From: Medicago truncatula
Lineage: Eukaryota > Streptophyta > Magnoliopsida > Fabales > Fabaceae
Reading direction: 5' to 3'
Assembly: GCF_003473485.1 (NCBI RefSeq)
Contig: NC_053048.1
Coordinates: 36,824,755 to 36,888,754 of the forward strand
Length of the DNA stretch: 64,000 nucleotides
A program made the translations under genes and the position numbers. Below, one piece after another: positions 23,450 to 35,207 of the stretch. A model generated the notes under the pieces. It was not told the origin of the DNA. It made no database searches and saw only the letters and a list, made by a program, of their open reading frames with translations. Position 1 is the first letter of the stretch, and each line of letters starts with the position of its first letter.

Positions 23450-23938
23450 TTAGACAGATTCTAAGTTCGGTACATTTTTACTAGCTGGTAATAGCAAATT
23501 CCTACAAACTGGACACGAACCATTAACCTTCAACCATGTATCAACACAATCTCGATGAAAATAGTGGTGACATTGCGGCATCATCCTCAAAATCTCCGAT
23601 TCCTTATAATCCGAAATACATATCGAACAAACGGTGTCATAATCATGATTAATCGTGGCAATGTTGTTTTTGTTGAAGGTGAATGTGTGGTAAGAGTTGA
23701 TGATGCTACGAGGGAGCCCTTCCACGGTGTTTTTATCATCGACCACATGTTGTATAGATGCTGGGTTCAAATTAGGATTTTGAATGCGATGATCACCATG
23801 TGAGAAAAAATAAACGTAACAAACTCGAACGAGTAGGGCTATAAAGATTAACAAGAGAAACAACCTTGTAAATGTGTCTAATTCATGGATGGTGTTCATG
23901 CTTGGCGAAGATGTATCGGAGGCGGTTTGAGAGGACAT
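23450..23938 (-). CDS. RING-H2 finger protein, ATL-like (second copy)
   Basis: This is a single-exon, 162-residue membrane RING-H2 protein, a predicted E3 ubiquitin ligase. A Ser/Thr-rich N-terminus is followed by a hydrophobic segment at about 24-45. A Gly-Leu-Pro at 74-76 matches the position of the ATL GLD motif and precedes Ser-Ile-Ile-Asn-Ser-Tyr, also found in the gene at 16987. The RING-H2 ligands are C104, C107, C123, H125, H128, C131, C142 and C145, with the same spacing as the first gene. The two share RMMP-x-C-x-HYFH and VNGSCPVCRN-type blocks but differ in the N-terminus and lack sequence identity in the linker, so they are diverged paralogues. Same strand, 5.9 kb apart. No sign of breakage. 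Confidence 0.92.
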   Translation of the reverse strand: MSSQTASDTSSPSMNTIHELDTFTRLFLLLIFIALLVRVCYVYFFSHGDHRIQNPNLNPASIQHVVDDKNTVEGLPRSIINSYHTFTFNKNNIATINHDYDTVCSICISDYKESEILRMMPQCHHYFHRDCVDTWLKVNGSCPVCRNLLLPASKNVPNLESV

Positions 23939-24580
23939 GAGTGGTAGAAGGTGGAGGACAAAATTCCTTCAAAAAAAAAAAGGGTGGAGGACACAATTTG
24001 TGATATGATGTATAGAGCTAGCCAACTTGGCTGGAATATTAATTTGGAGTTTTATTTTTTTGGGTTTAGCTAGGGTGGAGAAATGAGGAAGGTTTAGTGT
24101 TATTGGTTGGCAACACATTGAACAAACTTGAATCTAATTGAAGTTGTATACAAACAGAATCTAAAAATTAACCAACAGAAATTTATTAGCTGTCGTACTA
24201 TGGGAAATGTTTGTTTAATTTCTCGTAGTTGTTTGTTCTATACTTGCAATTTTTACATTTTGTTTTCTTGGACATCATGCAATTTGTTATTTTTGAGAAG
24301 AGGTTTTTTTAGGTAATAAAAAGCTTGTTGCATTCTATATATGGGAGAATGTTAATCTTTTTTATTCGTTTATTTTTGAGAAATACAAGAAGGAGAAATC
24401 AAATTATATTCATATCTTATAATTAAGGTATTTTTTAATATAATATGTGTCCCTTCTTTCAATCAGTAATTGAATCGTGGTAAAATGCACATTTCAAGAT
24501 TTAAAGTGTGGTCCTTTTTTTTTTTTTTTTCCTTTAAAAAATAAAATAAAAAGTGTGGTCCAGCTGCTTTAAAAAAAAAA
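23939..24580. other. 5' flank of the second RING-H2 gene
   Basis: AT-rich DNA containing the presumed promoter (minus-strand gene, so upstream lies to the right). No clear TATA box could be singled out. No other gene is visible. Confidence 0.45.
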
Positions 24581-24837
24581 GGGTTAATTAAGTTTTTAGT
24601 CCCTATAAATATTCACAGTTTTGTTTTTAATCCCTACAAAATAAAATCACACTTTTTAGTCCTTGTAACATTTTCCTTAAGCATTTTAGAGACCAAAAAT
24701 GTTGATGGAAATTTTTGACAGGGACTAAAAATTCTAATGGAAAAATTTTATAGGGACTGAAAATGCTGATGAAAAATTTTATAGGGACTAAAAACAAAAT
24801 TCTGAATATTTATAAGGACTATTTACTTAATTAACCC
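24581..24837. mobile_element. MITE with 'tttagtcc' TIRs, copy 2
   Basis: This is the same family as 10947-11198: it starts GGGTTAATTAAGTTTTTAGT and ends TACTTAATTAACCC, with internal repeats of AGGGACTAAAAA. It is followed by TAAAAGAAAA and preceded by an A-run, compatible with a decayed 9-bp TSD. It lies 32 bp left of the Mutator-like element. Confidence 0.75.
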
Positions 24838-24869
24838 TAAAAGAAAATATGTCACTGCTTTAAAAGAAA

Positions 24870-25865
24870 GGCTTAATTGCACTTTTGGACCCCTAACTTT
24901 CCAAAAGTTGCGGTTACAGACCCTTAACTAAAATAAATACAAAACAAACCCTTATGTTTCCATTTTGTGGCAGTTTTGAACCCCCAGTGGATTGTTGACC
25001 TGGTCGTTGCTGACGTGGCACTCACATCCCATTAGTGAGGTGCCACGTGTATTTTTTTTTTTTTTACTTTTTAAAATTCATCCTGTTATTTTTAAATTGG
25101 ACAACATTAAAAAAATAAATAAAAAGGAAAATAGAAACAGCCGTGAAAAAGGAAACCAACTTGGTGCCACAGCCGTGAAAAAATAAAAAGGAAAATAGTG
25201 AGGTGCCACAGCCGTGAAACCTCCTCCCTGGATTCTCATCAGTCCAAGAAGTCACCAATGGTGAATCAACACCACAATAACAAACCAACTTGGTTCTGTG
25301 ATTCAATGTTGACCCACTAACCGATGAAGATGAATATTCAACCATTTTTTGTTTCCAGCAAAAACTGAGTGATTGGAGAAACAAGGACAGAACAAAAGAA
25401 ACAGAACGATTTCGAAATCGAATTGAGAAGAAAGAAAGGACAACGATTTGAGAAGAAGGAGGATTTTGAGGAGGAAATCGAATGTGAAGGATGAACAAGG
25501 ACGGCGATTGGAGAAGAAGGTGTTTTTAATCGATTTGCAGATTTGGGAAATTGGGGGTTTTTAAACCCTAATTTCTTTCCAACTAACAGCACGTGACTCT
25601 ACTTTCTATTTTCCTTTTTATTTTTTTTTATTTTGTCCAATTTAAAATAACAGGATGAATTTTAAAAAGTAAAAAAAATAAAAAAATACACATGGCACCT
25701 CACTAATGGGATGCTGCCACGTCAGCAACGACCAGGTCAACAATCCACTGGGGGTTCAAAACTGCCACAAAATGGAAACATAAGGGTTTGTTTTGTATTT
25801 ATTTTAGTTAAGGGTCTGTAACCGCAACTTTTGGAAAGTTAGGGGTCCAAAAGTGCAATTAAGCC
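24870..25865 (-). mobile_element. Young Mutator-like element carrying a GRF-type ORF
   Basis: The TIRs are about 250 bp each, running inward from GGCTTAATTGCACTTTTGGA at the left and its complement at the right, and are nearly identical. An exact 9-bp target duplication TAAAAGAAA flanks the element (24861-24869 and 25866-25874). Near-perfect arms and TSD imply recent insertion. There is no MuDR-type transposase. The 470-bp interior carries a GRF-zinc-finger coding fragment on the minus strand, so it has the structure of a gene-carrying (Pack-MULE-like) non-autonomous element. Confidence 0.92.
25064..25345 (-). pseudogene. GRF-type zinc-finger fragment inside the Mutator-like element
   Basis: The frame starts at an ATG at 25345-25343. 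After a Ser-rich leader it reads CYCG, about 13 residues later DENPGRRFHGCG, which is the first half of a plant GRF zinc finger (C-x-C-G ... NPGRRF-x-x-C). The second half (usually a fourth Cys and Phe-x-Trp-x-Asp) is lost. The frame instead runs into a duplicated HGCGT-type segment and then into the TIR. GRF fingers bind nucleic acid in other proteins; here the fragment is truncated and any function is unknown. Confidence 0.75.
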
Positions 25866-25932
25866 TAAAAGAAAATATGTCACAACAAAACACAATAATT
25901 TTTTATATTAGTAAAATATAAGTTTTTTTTTG

Positions 25933-26045
25933 TCTCTGTAAGCTTAATTCAGTTGGTAGAAATATTGCAATACATATAAACGGTCGGGTTCGAATCATAG
26001 ACATCCCCCTTATTCATCTTAAAAAATTGAATTTCTAACCACTAA
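25933..26045 (+). repeat. tRNA-derived SINE-like repeat
   Basis: The A-box region is AGCTTAATTCAGTTGGTAG and the B-box region CGGGTTCGAATCATAG, followed by a conserved 3' tail ending in CTAACCACTAAACTACTTAAC. Same family as 12838, 21115 and 49227. Confidence 0.65.
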
Positions 26046-26244
26046 ACTACTTAACAAAAAAATATAACATTTTTTTTAAAGTATTCAATATTGGTCATAT
26101 TTATTTTTTTGAAACGAATATTGTTCATATTATTATAGAATATTTATATTTTAATGCGATTTAACTAACTTTTAATTTTTTTACTAATACTAATTTTTTA
26201 ATGTAAATTTAAATAATTCCACTTGAAAAAAAACACTTGAAAGC

Positions 26245-27942
26245 TCATATAATTCCAGTTGGTGCCACTACAATAGGACTTCTAACAGTGTGTACTCCAC
26301 CATCTTCAATCCAAACAAGATCACCAAATGAAACATATTTCTTCTTGTACATGTCACACTTTATGATAATGTAGTAACTTTGTTTCTCATTTCTATAACT
26401 GAAAGTTAATATTTCAGGTAACACTCTCACCACACAACCTTTGGGTTGTGTCACTTTAGCACTATATGTAGCAGCACCATCACCAACATTGGTAACAGTC
26501 CTGTTAAATGTGTGAACCATTGATCTTGTTTTTTTGTTGTAGAAAGCTATAAATGAAGGGTAATTAAGATCCAAAGAAGTGTTTTCACAACCATGAGAAC
26601 TTGATCTTGTGATTGTTAAAATTTGCCTCTTTGTGAACTTCAAGCCACAAAGGAAATTAACATAGTCTTGTGGTGTACAATCATAAACTAAACCTGGATT
26701 CATTGCTCTATTAGGATCAATCTCACCAACCAATAATGTTTTCACCATTTCCCAAAACAAGGCTGCCAAAAGTTCTATCTGTGGTTCCTGCAGCTACAGT
26801 AAGGACCCAAGGGATACCATTGTGCAAGGTTCCATGCTTAGGTCCTGAGTTACCTGCAGAAGATGAAACAACAATCCCTTTCTCCATAGCTGTAAAAGAA
26901 GCTATTGCTATAGCATCTTCATAAAGTGGAATACCATCAATTCCAATAGAAATTGAAATCACGTCAACACCATCAATAATTGCTTGGTCCATTCCAGCTA
27001 AAACATCAGAAGCCATAACATCCTCTTCCCAAATGACTTTGTACATAGCAATCTTAGCTTTTGGTGCAATGCCTCTTGCTACTCCTTTAGCATAGCCAAA
27101 ATAAGAAGCTCCGTTGACATAGTTACCTGAAGTCCGAAGCAAACAACTCGATAGTAAGCTGAGAGTACTAACCAAGAAACTAACATAATTTGTTACTATT
27201 TGTCTATGTAAAAAACAATAAAAATAACACAGTTACCTGCAACAGTTGATGATGTATGAGTTCCATGTCCGATACTGTCTCTAGCTGAGTTCTTGCTGAT
27301 TCCAACATTTCGATAGTTACCTGCAATCACACCTTTATTGAAAGATCTTGCTCCAATCAGTTTGAAGTTGCACACGGAGGCATTGAATTTATGGCCAGTT
27401 TCACATGTTCCTTTCCATTTGTTTGGAATTTTCTTTGTCATGCCATCATCTTTAAAGCTTTGACTCTCAGGCCACACACCAGAATCTATAACACCAACAA
27501 TGATGTCATCTCCAAAATTTGAAGCATGCCATAGACCACTTGGAGAATCTAGGGAGAGAAATTCAAAGGTGTGAGTTGTGTCAATGGTTGCTGTTCTATC
27601 TTGATATGCTGAAACAAAGCCATCAATGTTCTTAATAATCTCTAACTCATTTGAAGATAACATTGCACAAAATCCATACATGGCATTATCATAGGTGTAC
27701 ACTAGTTTCTTCTGTGATTGCTTTGATGCTTCTTGTTGATCATGATCATCAAGTACTAGTGTTTTTGATTTTAAGGAATGAATGGTGGATTTGAACCAAT
27801 CATGATGATTTGTGAAGACTTGAGGAAAGAAGGATTTGTTCATATGGATTATATATGTGGAAGTCTCAGCATTGCTATGAAAGGTTAATAGAAGCCAAAG
27901 AGAAATTATGAGAAGAAGTGAAAACTCAAAGTTAGGCTCCAT
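26245..27942 (-). pseudogene. Subtilisin-like protease (SBT1 type) with internal deletion
   Basis: This was a secreted subtilase like its neighbours. Exon 1 is 27942-27237 and encodes the signal peptide, I9 inhibitor and the Asp and His parts of the catalytic triad (GVIDSGVWPES, GHGTHTSSTVAG). The GT-AG intron is 27236-27127. Exon 2 runs from 27126. At 26727/26728 the coding sequence jumps from the Asn-Ile-Ile-Gly-Trp region straight to Gly-Glu-Ile-Asp-Pro-Asn. Compared with the intact copy (29980-30707) 728 bp are missing. This shifts the frame (a TGA follows at once) and removes the PA domain and the catalytic Ser (GTSM). The fibronectin-III-like tail is still readable to 26245. The TATA box is altered too (see the regulatory entries). 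It cannot make an active protease. Confidence 0.93.
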
Positions 27943-29496
27943 TGATTATTTTTGCCAATAAACAAAGAAATGTTGTTTTGGCTCTTGATTCCTCTTATCA
28001 TGCGATTCTATAGGATTTTTAGAGAATATAAATGATGTTAACATTCATGAATTGTTTAGAAATTTGAGGATGATATTAATTCTAAGTGATTGAACAGATT
28101 TATTTTGCTTGAGAATTATTTCGTTCAAACTAATCTTTGGTCCTTTAAGCTTTTTATTTTTGCTCTACAACTTTGGTTATTTTAGGAAACCAAGATACAT
28201 TTAATGTTGCTTTTTCCTTTAATATCCTTTCAAAAAACCAAATCCATGTATTAAATGAATTTGACTTTTACTAAATGAATTAAAGGGTAGAAATGCATAA
28301 ACTTATCTAAATTTATTATTTTTACTGTGTGTCCAAACTTAATCTTCCTAGGCCGATTTCAAGTCCGGTAAAAGGAGAGGGTTGTATTAAGTCTCGACAG
28401 CTAACGTAAAACTTTGTCGAATCTTCATGATATGGATTTGTAGTATGTCCAAACCTAAAACACCAACGTTAAGATGTAATTTATGTTTGTTTCAAAATAT
28501 TTTATTTTCGGAATCACCCATCTGAATTATCTAACAAATATTGCCTAAAAAAATGGGACAAAGGCTAACTTTCAAAATGTTAATTTATGGCCTTTCAGGA
28601 AAAGCAAATGTCAATTTGTGAAAGTAGTAAACAACTCATAATCCTCAGATGAATAGAAACAACACATAAGTTAACTTTGAGAAGGTAATATGTACAAGTA
28701 AGAAATAGAAATTAAATATACTCACAAGTTGTAGAAAGATGTTTTCGAAAAAGAAATAATAAAAATCCGGATCCTCCATATCCGGCTTTATGGCGCACAT
28801 TCGATCAAGAGAGGAAAATAACTCTTCATGACCGGTTGCATCATAAGCCAGGTCGAAGAGAATCCAATTTGAAAAAGAGACAAATAATTCACCCACAGAA
28901 AAGAAGCTCCCATATAATATGGCAAAGACTATCGTGAAATCCCATTATGAACCAGCATCTCACGCTACAAAATAATTGACATCTAGTAACACTTGAAAAC
29001 TGTTACTAAATCAAGAAAAATGTTACTGATTATATTTAGTAACATTTGAACAATTGTTAGGAAAAGCCCATGTTACTAAAGAGCTTTAGTTACATTTTAT
29101 AGTATTATTTTTAACATTCAAAAAGTGTCTTTTTGAATGAAATCAGCCCAGTAACATTTGAATGAAAAGAGCTTTAGTTACTAAAGAGCCTTAATCCCAT
29201 ATCTAGTTTACTTAACTGATTAACTCAGAAATCAAAGTTTAGGAATGAAATTTATAAATTTCTAAATAAGCTTATGATGGTTCTCCAATGAGGTTATAAC
29301 TAGTAGTTAAAGAACAAAAAACATGAAGATGTAGAATTAGTTTGTGAAAATAAAAAACCAAGATAATGACAACCAAACACATCATAAGGTTGCATTTGAA
29401 TGAGTGTTTTTAAAGAGTGTAAGAAAAGTACACAATATTGCATATCATGTCATTGCAGAAGGTGCAGAAAAATGAGGGGAAAAAACACTTGAAAGC
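27943..29496. other. Intergenic: duplicated promoter, exon-like remnant and CACTA-like end
   Basis: About 27943-28260 matches the upstream region of the intact subtilase (31904-32230), so the gene duplication included the promoter. At 28640-28915 on the minus strand an exon-like ORF of about 80 codons (Asp-Leu-Ala-Tyr-Asp-Ala-Thr-Gly-His-Glu-Glu-Leu) ends at a GTGAGT donor-like site near 28725. I do not recognise the family. At 28961 the sequence CACGCTACAAAATAATTG resembles a CACTA transposon end, followed by inverted AGTAACA/TGTTACT words to 29210. No matching right end was found. Confidence 0.4.
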
Positions 29497-31903
29497 TCAT
29501 ATAATTCCCCTTGGTGCCACTACAATAGGACTTCTAACAGTGTGTGCTCCACCATATTCAATCCAAACAAGATCCCCAAATGAAACATTATCCTTCTTGT
29601 ACATGACACACTTTATGACAAGGGAGTAACTTTGTTTCTCATTTCTATATTTGAAAGTTAATATATCAGGTAACACTGTCATCACACAACCTTTTGGATG
29701 TGTCACATTAGCACTATATGTAGCAGCACCATCACCAACATTGGTAACAGTCCTGTTAAATGTGTGAACCATTGATCTTGTTTTTTTGTTGTAGAAAGCT
29801 ATAAATGAAGGGTAATTAAGATCCAAAGAAGGGTTTTCACAACCATAAGAACTTGATCTTGTGATCGTTAAAATTTGATTCTTTGTGAACTTCAAACCAC
29901 AAAGGAAATTAACATAGTCTTGTGGTGTAGCATCATAAATCAAACCTGGATTCATTGCTCTATTAGGATCAATCTCACCAGCACCGATAGCGAGAGGTGA
30001 AGCATATTGAGAAGGATAACCGTTATCCCTTATTAGATTTTTTGTATTATCCAAAGGATTAGCTGTGGTTATCAATGCAGATCTTATAGCAGCAGAACTC
30101 CATTGTGGATGTACAGCTTTGAGAAGAGCAGCAACACCAGAGGCATGAGGACAAGCCATGGATGTTCCTGACATGAAATTGTAGTCACTTGATAAGAACA
30201 CATCGGTACCAATTCTAGCTGTTGGTTTATAAGGAACAAAAGCAGCGAGAACTCTTGATCCAGGTGCCATTATGTCAGGCTTCAAAATCCAAGGAAAGCC
30301 ATGTGATGGACCTCTTGATGAGTAATGAGCTGCAATTGGTGCCGGTTTTATTCCAAGAAATGTTTGTTGAAACTTAATGCTTGCTGTTGGATTATTCTTA
30401 TTGCGTTTTGCGTACTTGATCACAGATTCTGCATCTTTTGTCTTGATAACAATACCTGGAGCGTAGATATGTCTTAAATCAATTAATTCAGGACTATCAG
30501 AGAGAAACACTGCCCCTAACATATTGGTTTGTGTAACAACATCGATTTGATCAAACACTGAGCTTGAGTTTGATATTGAGTCACAAATAATTATGACTTG
30601 CTTGTTAACTTGAGATAAACGCTTCACTGAATTGCATGAAGATAAAGTGTTATCGTAAACAAGAGGAAGATTTTCGACTATAGTTGAATTTGATGCAAAC
30701 AAAGTCCAACCAATAATGTTTTGACCATTCCCCAAAACAAGGCTGCCAAAAGTTCTATCTATGGTTCCTGCAGCTACAGTAAGAACCCAAGGGATACCAT
30801 TGTGCAAAGTTCCATGCTTAGGTCCTGAGTTACCTGCAGAAGACGAAACAACAATCCCTTTCTCCATAGCTGCAAAAGAAGCTATTGCTATAGCATCTTC
30901 ATAAAGTGGAACACCATCAAATCCCATAGAAATTGAAATCACATCAACACCATCAGCAATAGCTTGGTCCATTCCAGCTAAAACATCAGAAGCCAAAAGA
31001 CCCTCTTCCCAAATGACTTTGTACATAGCAAGCCTAGCTCTTGGTGCAATGCCTCTTGCTACTCCTTTAGCATAACCAAAATAAGAAGTTCCATTGACAT
31101 AGTTACCTGAAGTCCGAAGCAGACAGCTCGATTAGTAAGCTGAGAGTTACAGAAGGAGTACTAACATTTCTCTATAAAAAAAATAAAAAATAGTTACCTG
31201 CAACTGTTGATGATGTATGAGTTCCATGTCCGATACTGTCTCTAGCTGAGTTCATCCTGATTCTAACATTTGGATTTGAAGCAATCACACCTTTGTTGAA
31301 AGATCTAGCTCCAATCAGTTTGAAGTTGCACATGGAGGCATTGAATTTATGGCCAGTTTCACATGTTCCTTTCCATTTGTTCGGAATTTTCTTTGTCATG
31401 CCGTCATCTTTAAAGCTTTGACTCTCAGGCCATACACCAGAGTCAATAACACCAATAATGATATCGTCTCCGAAATTTGAAGCATGCCATAGACCACTTG
31501 GAGAATCTAGGGAGAGAAATTCAAAGGTGTGAGTTGTGTCCATGGTTGCTGTTCTGTCTTGATATGCTGCAACAAAGCCATCAGTGTTGTTAAGAGTCTC
31601 TAACTCATTTGAAGATAACAATGCACTAAATCCATACATGGCATTATCATAGGTGTATACTAGTTGCTTCTGTGATTGCATTGATGCTTCTTCTTGTTGA
31701 TCATGATCATCAAGCACTAATGTTTTTGATTTTAAGGAATGAATGGTAGATTTGAACCAATCATGATGATTTGTGAAGACTTGAGGAAAGAAGGATTTGT
31801 TCATATGGATTATATATGTGGAAGTCTCAGCATTGCTATGAAAGGTTAATAGAAGCCAAAGAGAAATTATGAGAAGAAGTGAAAACATAAAGTTAGGCTC
31901 CAT
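29497..31903 (-). CDS. Subtilisin-like serine protease, SBT1 (S8A) type, intact
   Basis: This is a secreted plant subtilase, expected to cleave proteins in the apoplast. Two exons, 31903-31198 and 31106-29497, with a phase-1 GT-AG intron of 91 bp, give 771 residues. Residues 1-25 are a signal peptide (hydrophobic, ending SNA). About 28-118 is the I9 propeptide. The S8 domain carries D154 (GVIDSGVWPE), H226 (GHGTHT), oxyanion N328 (SSAGNSGP) and S551 (MSGTSMACPH). A PA insertion lies between N328 and S551, and a fibronectin-III-like domain forms the C-terminus. The start fits the signal peptide and is conserved in all three copies. It is the nearest relative of the pseudogene at 26245-27942, in direct tandem about 4 kb apart. 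The family resembles SBT1.9/SDD1-like proteases; the precise subgroup and substrate are inference. Confidence 0.95.
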
Positions 31904-31963
31904 TGGTTATTTTTGCAACTAAACAAAGAAATGTTGTTTTGGCTATTGATTCCTCTTACATGT

Positions 31964-31975
31964 GATTATATAGGA
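31964..31975 (-). promoter_or_regulatory. TATA box of the minus-strand subtilase gene
   Basis: On the minus strand CCTATATAATCAC places TATATA at 31972-31967, 64 bp before the ATG at 31903. The same box is at the same distance in the plus-strand copy (37395). In the pseudogene the matching bases (about 28012-28005) read TATAGAATC, so its TATA has decayed. Confidence 0.65.
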
Positions 31976-33892
31976 TTTTTAGAGAATATCAATGATGTAG
32001 ACATTCATAAATTATTTGATGATATTACTTCTAAATGATTGAAGAAACTTTCTTGCTTAACAGTACTTCGTCCCTCTCTAATCTTTGGTCCTTTAAGCTT
32101 TTTATTTTTGTCCTAAGACTTTGGTTATGTTTTAGGAAACCAAGATACAATGATGTTTTTCTTTTGTATCCTTTCAAAAACCAAAATCATGTAATAAATG
32201 AATTAAGGGTAGAAATGTATAAACTTTTATCTAAATTAATTATTAATGTGTGTGTCCAATTTTATTATTATTTTTTTTTAAAAACTTGATATTCGACACA
32301 AAGACCGACTAATTCCAAAGGTTCAATTCCACTATTCACTTACAGGCACCCATTTAAAATAAGAAAAAGGGTATGTGTGTACTAGTTCACCGAAATTGAC
32401 ATCGGAAAATTAAACCTCAAATCTTGAGAGAAGCATACTTCAAATCCCATGGAATATCACCGTGCATATATACAAACCTAGATGGGTTGGACTATAATAA
32501 TTAAAGCGTAGTATACTAGTTTAACAAAAATTTAAAATTAGATTAATGAAAACTTAAAATTCTTAATTTTAGGTGGTATTTGAAATTTGCAGTTGGTATA
32601 ATGAAAATTTATAAATGATATTAATGCTGAAAATGAAGAAAACTTTGTGTGAGGAAAAATGTAGCATAGCATTTTAATCATTTTAATACTAACTATATTA
32701 TTATTGTGATATTTTTTGGAAGGTCCTTCAATTGTGATATTGTTGAATATAAGAAATTGTATCATTTTTATTTTATTTTATCAAAACACTAAAATAAAAA
32801 TAAAATGACAGAAGATGTCTGAACCAATACAACAGAGTCATAGAGAGGATAATCTATACAAAAAAATGACATCTATCCCTATAAAAGAAAGGTCCTAAAG
32901 GAAGGGGTGTCAAAGACCACCATTGTATAGAAAAGTTAACGACCGATGTATCATCTTAAATAACTACAAAATAAATAAGTAAAAGAATGGAGTCTCTATT
33001 TATGAAGTTAGTTGAAGGAAAACTATATCAAAAATGACAGTCCTACGAAGCTGAGGGGATTAACATCTACAATTGTGCAAAGAGATATCTAGTTGATCAT
33101 ATCAAATAAAGTTAAGGGATAAACTACATTACATTAATGTATTTGACTCCATATTTTTAAAGTTAATTTTCCTTAAAAAAAAAAAAAAAAGTTAATTTTG
33201 GTGTGCATCAATCGACAACCAAATAATAAAAAAAGAAAACTGTATCTCACCTTATTGTTTTTTTGTTGAATTGCTTGTACAAGTCAAAAGGTGTCGAACC
33301 CACCGGAACATCAAATAATTAATTATGTAACTTATGTTAGAGATGGACAAATCTCTGGACTCTTGAGGAGTCAATTGGCATCACATAATAATGAGTTTTT
33401 GGTTGATAGAATAGCCATAATAAGGATGTTATTATTTTTCTGTACCTAAGGATGGCGATATTTTAACATTCTTTGTGTAGCCCAAAGAGATTTAAACTAC
33501 AAAGAACTAATATTTTCTGTGCCTAAGGATGACATTATTTTAATATGTTAATTCAACATATTTCTTAATCCTAAATTCAAACTCCCTCTTATAACAAAAA
33601 AAAAAAAAAATCAAACTCCCTCTATCTTAAATTATAAGCAAAAATGGATCTAAGAAAGTTAATAAATCTGATTAGTTAGTTTTTATGTTAGGAAGAAGAA
33701 ATTCCTGAGTTAAGAGATGCTTAAATTGTGTTTGCTTCATTTTCTTTTGCAGTGTCATGGCCATCATTTTATTTTTCCTTTTTGCTTGTTCAATTTTTTT
33801 TTTATTCTTCCTTTTTTTATCCGACATTCTTGCAATCTGCTTCTTTGATGGAAATTATCTCTTAGTCTTTATTAAAAAAAAAAACTCTTATG
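31976..33892. other. Intergenic, no gene seen
   Basis: The first 260 bp belong to the duplicated subtilase promoter. The rest is AT-rich with A-runs (33170-33190, 33595-33611) and a partial MITE end at 33612-33690 (CCTCTATCTTAAATTATAAGC). No coding sequence is recognisable. Confidence 0.45.
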
Positions 33893-34090
33893 ACCCCGTT
33901 TGGATTGAGCTAATGAAAAAGAGCTTATGCAAATAAATAAGCTTTTATCTTAATTCATAAGATCTCACCAATGAAAAGTGTCCTTCATAAACTGTTTTTT
34001 TTTCATAAACTACATTAACAATCTTATAAATAATATATTAAGACACATTTATTTGTATAAGCTCTAAAATAAGCTAATCCAAACAGGGCC
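33893..34090. mobile_element. MITE, 'ccccgtttggatt' type
   Basis: The left end CCCCGTTTGGATTGAGCTAA is mirrored by the right end TAGCTAATCCAAACAGGGCC-like sequence. The interior is rich in AGCTTAT/ATAAGCT words. About 200 bp, non-coding. The TSD is not clear. Confidence 0.65.
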
Positions 34091-34916
34091 TAAGTCTCTT
34101 TAGAAAGTCCTAAAAAACAGTCTCTTTAGAATGTGATCCGCTGAGGGTTTTAATAAGTTAATGTAATTTTTTGAGTGAATTCAATTTCTTTTTATGTAAA
34201 TTTCATTGTTTCGAAATTTGGAGAATTTTAAAATAAAGGATTTTATGAAATATTTTGTTAAAATTAAATTTAGTCAATTTTAAATACCACTTTAAAATTA
34301 AGAATTTGAAAAAAAATCATTAATCTAATGTGAGTCTCAACTTGATTTTTAAAATTTTGAAAATTGGTTCTTATAAATTTTCAAAAACTGCAAATTAGTT
34401 TTAATAATTTTCAAAAGTTGCATATACCCTATAATTTTTCAAAATTTGTAAATTGGTTTGTAAAATTTAATTTTTTTAAACTGGTCGCTATTTTCATATC
34501 TTGAAAATGGTAGCTCAACATTTTGAAATTCCAAAAAAGAAGAATGTTAAACAATGCCTCGATGCATTGGTTAAACAAGCAAAACAAGTAATTTTAATAA
34601 AAGATGGTGTAACTATTACTAAATCAAAAGTTAAAACTTATATATTTTCAAGACTAATTTTCTATTTGTAGATTTCTTAATCATTGTCTTTGGGACACTC
34701 GTTAGCAAAGCCCTTAAAAAAAATAGCCCAACAAAATTTAAGAATGAATCATTTTCATACTTTATCTGAATAAAAGAATTTAGAAATGAAGCAAATATAA
34801 TTGAAGCATTTAAATTTTCTAAAATTCTAATTTTCATTGAATTCATAATTACCTCATCGAAACACACTCTTATAGTTGAATCAACCAATGGGCTCACATA
34901 TGCTATGGACCATAAT
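34091..34916. other. AT-rich interval with a degenerate MITE
   Basis: The segment from about 34180 to 34872 has TTTTCAAAAATTGCAAATTGGT-like repeats and ends with CCTCATCGAAACACACTCTTA, like the element at 19555-20090. It is probably a diverged member of that family. No gene is present. Confidence 0.4.
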
Positions 34917-35060
34917 CAGGGCCGACCCTAAGATTTTTGGTGTCCTGGGCGAAACAATAAATTATGCCCTTTTAATTATTAATTTTTTTTTTCTTGCAAA
35001 ATATTCATTTATAATCAAAGTTATCTAAAAATATTTTTTCAATAGAATTAATAAAAGCGA

Positions 35061-35110
<50 letters not shown>

Positions 35111-35199
35111 CTACTAAGTAAAAATAATAATTTTGGTGCCCCTAAAAAAATGGTGCCCTGGGCTGCCGCCCCTTAAGCCTGCCTTCAGTGCCACCCCTG
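34917..35199. mobile_element. hAT-type MITE with (AT)n tract
   Basis: The ends CAGGGCCGACCCTAAG and GCCACCCCTG are flanked by an exact 8-bp duplication ACCATAAT (34909-34916 and 35200-35207). It is 283 bp and non-coding. An uninterrupted AT dinucleotide run lies at about 35067-35103 inside the element and is likely length-variable. Confidence 0.88.
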
Positions 35200-35207
35200 A
35201 CCATAAT

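Noticed and set aside
23555-23803. Plus-strand ORF opposite the second RING-H2 gene
   Set aside because: Shadow of the RING coding strand; no independent evidence.
29438-29629. Plus-strand ORF over the 3' end of the subtilase gene
   Set aside because: Antisense to a well-supported coding exon.
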